DNA of 15,155 bases from Patescibacteria group bacterium (GTDB lineage: Bacteria > Patescibacteriota > Minisyncoccia > UBA6257 > UBA11618), in the NCBI GenBank assembly GCA_003539915.1, contig DPNX01000029.1, forward strand, positions 1 to 15,155, in the 5' to 3' direction. The position numbers and the translations under genes were made by a program. The notes beneath the pieces are model-generated. The model was given only the letters and a program-made list of their open reading frames with translations, had not been told where the DNA came from and did no database searches. Shown here piece after piece: positions 13,728-15,155 of the stretch. The first letter of the stretch is position 1; each line of letters starts with the position of its first letter.

Positions 13728-13752
13728 AAACAGCTTTACAGCGCTGTTTTTT
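13728..13752 (+). terminator. Rho-independent terminator after tRNA-Ile
   Basis: AAACAGC and GCTGTTT pair over 7 bp around an 8-nt loop, and the 3' arm runs into TTTTTT. It starts 2 nt after the tRNA 3' end and sits directly before the next promoter. Confidence 0.8.
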
Positions 13753-13754
13753 AT

Positions 13755-13782
13755 TTGACATTTAACAAATTTAGTGTACAAT
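13755..13782 (+). promoter_or_regulatory. Strong promoter of the Cys/His-rich unknown gene
   Basis: A perfect TTGACA (13755-13760) and TACAAT (13777-13782) are spaced by 16 nt. This is the closest match to the sigma-70 consensus in the window. Transcription should start near 13789, giving a leader of about 73 nt. Confidence 0.75.
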
Positions 13783-13791
13783 AATGTCTAA

Positions 13792-13826
13792 TTGGGTTTC
13801 TAGGCTATTTTAGATTTAGCCCCCAA
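13792..13826 (+). promoter_or_regulatory. Structured 5' leader hairpin
   Basis: TTGGG (13792-13796) pairs with CCCAA (13822-13826). After a 6-nt bulge, GGCTA (13803-13807) pairs with TAGCC (13817-13821) around a 9-nt loop. It begins about 3 nt from the predicted transcript start and leaves the Shine-Dalgarno free. It is followed by A's, not U's, so it is not a terminator. I do not recognise it as a known riboswitch. Confidence 0.5.
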
Positions 13827-13861
13827 AAAAATTTCAGAACTTTGTTATGGAGAACGTTGTC

Positions 13862-14866
13862 ATGGAGACGACTGAAAAAAAGGAATTAGTGATTGATAGG
13901 TTAGATATCCTATCTGAAAAGGCCTTTGCTTTATACAATAAAGCATTGGATGATCTCGGAACTGCTAGACGAGGCTTCTTGCCAATTAACGAGCTGAGAC
14001 GGCTAGGAAACTGGCTGGCCGGTGGACCAGGATCTCTCCTGGATCCCATCGACTTTATTTATCTCAGTTGCGTTGAAGCCAAAAAGCCTGCCGGAGATTT
14101 TTTCAGTAACAGATTGCAAGATCATGTTGCGGATAAAATGCGGTGCAATAAGCACTTGAGACCACATGAGGTGGTTTGTCGAGAGACTGTTTTTAATGAA
14201 CGGTCTCCCGAAGAAGTGCTGTCTGAGATGGAAGTTACTAAGGAATCTATTGAGCCCAAGCTTTTAGTTAAGCAATTGGATGAAGAGATTCTGGACTTCC
14301 TGGTTCATTCTGATGGAGCAATGGAACGGTGTTGTTTCTGTAATGATTCGATGCCTGTGTTTCAACCAGTGGAATCCTTTGTTGTCAAATACGAGGATTT
14401 TCTCAACCACAATCTCAAAAAGAGAGGGGTTGAGGATGCTTTGTTCATTTTAACCAATGGACAAAAGGCAACTACTGGATCATTTGTTATCGGTCGAGAA
14501 CCGAGAAGCAATGGTTGCGGCTATCAATTGGTAGCAAAGCCTTTTCACGGTCATCATTTCTATTTTCACAGAGATGATGAGATGATGATTGGAGAGGTTC
14601 GTGATAATCTGACCAAAGGTCATTTGGGTAAAGCTCGTAAAGCGGCTCATGCCCAACAGAGCAATCAGATTATCAGGAATGGTAAAGGTGGGCGATATAA
14701 GTTAGAGCCGGCGTTGAGTAGGTCTGGTGCTGCAGCAAAAATTGCTACTGCCAGTCACAAAAAACCTGCGCTAGCTCGTCAAGACGGAGTCAGTCAATCG
14801 ACGATGGAAAAGGTTTTTCCCTCATCAAAACTGGCTGGTGGTCTTGGACCTGCTAACAAGGGTTAA
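13862..14866 (+). CDS. Cys/His-rich protein of unknown function
   Basis: Not recognised. From the chosen ATG the protein has 334 residues. GGAGAA at 13849-13854 places a good Shine-Dalgarno 9 nt upstream, whereas the alternative ATG 15 nt earlier overlaps that site and has none. There is no signal peptide or membrane helix. Two clusters could bind zinc: C95-x2-H98-x3-H102-x3-C106, and C157/C158/C160 in 'ERCCFCND'. A later segment, 'KPFHGHHFYFHRDDE' (about 226-240), is rich in His and acidic residues. From about residue 250 the chain is basic and low in complexity, ending 'GGLGPANKG'. Base composition looks less AT-rich than that of its neighbours. It is monocistronic with its own promoter, structured leader and terminator, which fits an accessory or acquired gene. 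Nucleic-acid binding is only a guess. Confidence 0.78.
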   Translation: METTEKKELVIDRLDILSEKAFALYNKALDDLGTARRGFLPINELRRLGNWLAGGPGSLLDPIDFIYLSCVEAKKPAGDFFSNRLQDHVADKMRCNKHLRPHEVVCRETVFNERSPEEVLSEMEVTKESIEPKLLVKQLDEEILDFLVHSDGAMERCCFCNDSMPVFQPVESFVVKYEDFLNHNLKKRGVEDALFILTNGQKATTGSFVIGREPRSNGCGYQLVAKPFHGHHFYFHRDDEMMIGEVRDNLTKGHLGKARKAAHAQQSNQIIRNGKGGRYKLEPALSRSGAAAKIATASHKKPALARQDGVSQSTMEKVFPSSKLAGGLGPANKG

Positions 14867-14887
14867 TGCCTAACAATCACTCCACCA

Positions 14888-14917
14888 CCCCCTCAGAGGA
14901 AACTCTGGGGGGTTTTT
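14888..14917 (+). terminator. Strong rho-independent terminator
   Basis: CAGAG and CTCTG pair around a GAAA tetraloop and are extended by CCCCC/GGGGG across a single bulged T, followed by TTTTT. It begins 22 nt after the stop of the Cys/His-rich gene. It has no U-tract for the opposing minus-strand gene. Confidence 0.92.
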
Positions 14918-14921
14918 ATTA

Positions 14922-15155
14922 CTACCTTTTGGCAAATGGGTTAGCGGCGCCTGTAACTTCAAAGTGAAGGTGGCAACCTGTTGGGCCATGAGTATTACCA
15001 GAGCTTCCCATGTGACCAATTTGATCACCTTGAATAAGATATTGACCAACTGAGGTGGTAGCTTTCTGTAAGTGAGCATAACGAGTGGATACGCCATTAG
15101 GATGCTCTATAATAACGTAGTTTCCATAACCGCCATTCCAACCTGTTCTCACCTT
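14922..15155 (-). CDS. M23 family metallopeptidase (LytM-like), 5' end outside window
   Basis: This is the C-terminal 77 residues of a peptidoglycan endopeptidase; the gene continues past the window edge. Visible family motifs in order are 'GGYGNYVIIEHPNGVSTRYAHL', then 'VGQYLIQGDQIGHMGSSGNTHGPTG', then 'CHLHFEV' and a terminal 'NPF' segment. The 'YAHL' histidine and both histidines of 'HLH' are present. The zinc-binding H-x3-D part lies outside. The first in-frame start-like codon in the window is an internal GTG, so no start is assigned. M23 enzymes cut peptide cross-links in the cell wall outside the membrane. The gene converges with the Cys/His-rich gene. Confidence 0.93.
   Translation of the reverse strand, partial: KVRTGWNGGYGNYVIIEHPNGVSTRYAHLQKATTSVGQYLIQGDQIGHMGSSGNTHGPTGCHLHFEVTGAANPFAKR

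Noticed and set aside
13834..14049. Minus-strand 71-aa frame opposite the Cys/His-rich gene start
   Set aside because: It is antisense to the leader and first codons of a gene with clear expression signals.
14870..15097. 75-aa frame overlapping the M23 gene
   Set aside because: It runs through the terminator and lies in a different frame of the clear M23 coding sequence.
1..15155. TGA recoding, as in Gracilibacteria or Absconditabacteria
   Set aside because: All housekeeping genes are complete under the standard code, and one TGA acts as a stop within an ATGA junction.
1..15155. CRISPR array, insertion sequence or prophage
   Set aside because: No regularly spaced repeats, transposase or phage structural motifs are visible on either strand.

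Overview
The window reads as a stretch of chromosome from an AT-rich bacterium with compact genes, most likely a member of the Candidate Phyla Radiation (Patescibacteria, Parcubacteria-like). This is an inference. It rests on very tight gene packing, mostly SD-less starts, short membrane-anchored proteins of unknown function beside housekeeping genes, a four-domain S1 protein, and a GyrA/TopA/PNPase/S15/DprA set typical of these genomes. The standard code fits: every housekeeping frame is open, and the stops are almost all TAA or TAG, with one TGA.

Region 1 (91-4706, minus strand) is a tightly coupled operon. In order of transcription it holds a degenerate metallo-beta-lactamase-fold protein, a small single-pass membrane protein, gyrA, and a membrane-anchored family 1 solute-binding protein. 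Junctions are 4-nt overlap, 1-nt gap and 10-nt overlap. A possible 14-codon leader ORF precedes the first gene.

Region 2 (4708-5031, plus) is a self-contained small cassette: promoter, hairpin at the predicted mRNA 5' end, Shine-Dalgarno, a 62-aa unknown protein and an intrinsic terminator.

Region 3 (5047-9092, plus) is an RNA-metabolism operon: four-S1-domain protein, rpsO, a NYN-domain putative ribonuclease, and pnp. The NYN gene sits between rpsO and pnp, which are classical neighbours. Downstream, under its own extended -10 promoter inside a perfect inverted repeat, is an envelope protein of unknown function (9138-10166). It converges with topA on a shared bidirectional terminator.

Region 4 (10197-12910, minus) carries dprA and topA. 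dprA diverges from a PilO-like membrane protein gene across only 19 bp, so both transcripts may be leaderless. The PilO-like gene overlaps a 66-aa membrane protein gene, which is followed by a 13-bp hairpin and tRNA-Ile(GAT) with its own terminator.

Region 5 (13755-14917, plus) is a second self-contained cassette encoding a Cys/His-rich protein I cannot identify. The window ends inside an M23 peptidase gene on the minus strand. There is no CRISPR array, insertion sequence, phage structural gene or rRNA. The most interesting points are the NYN insertion in the S1-rpsO-pnp operon, the pseudoenzyme heading the gyrA operon, and the contrast between SD-less (sometimes apparently leaderless) core genes and two SD-bearing cassettes with 5'-terminal hairpins.
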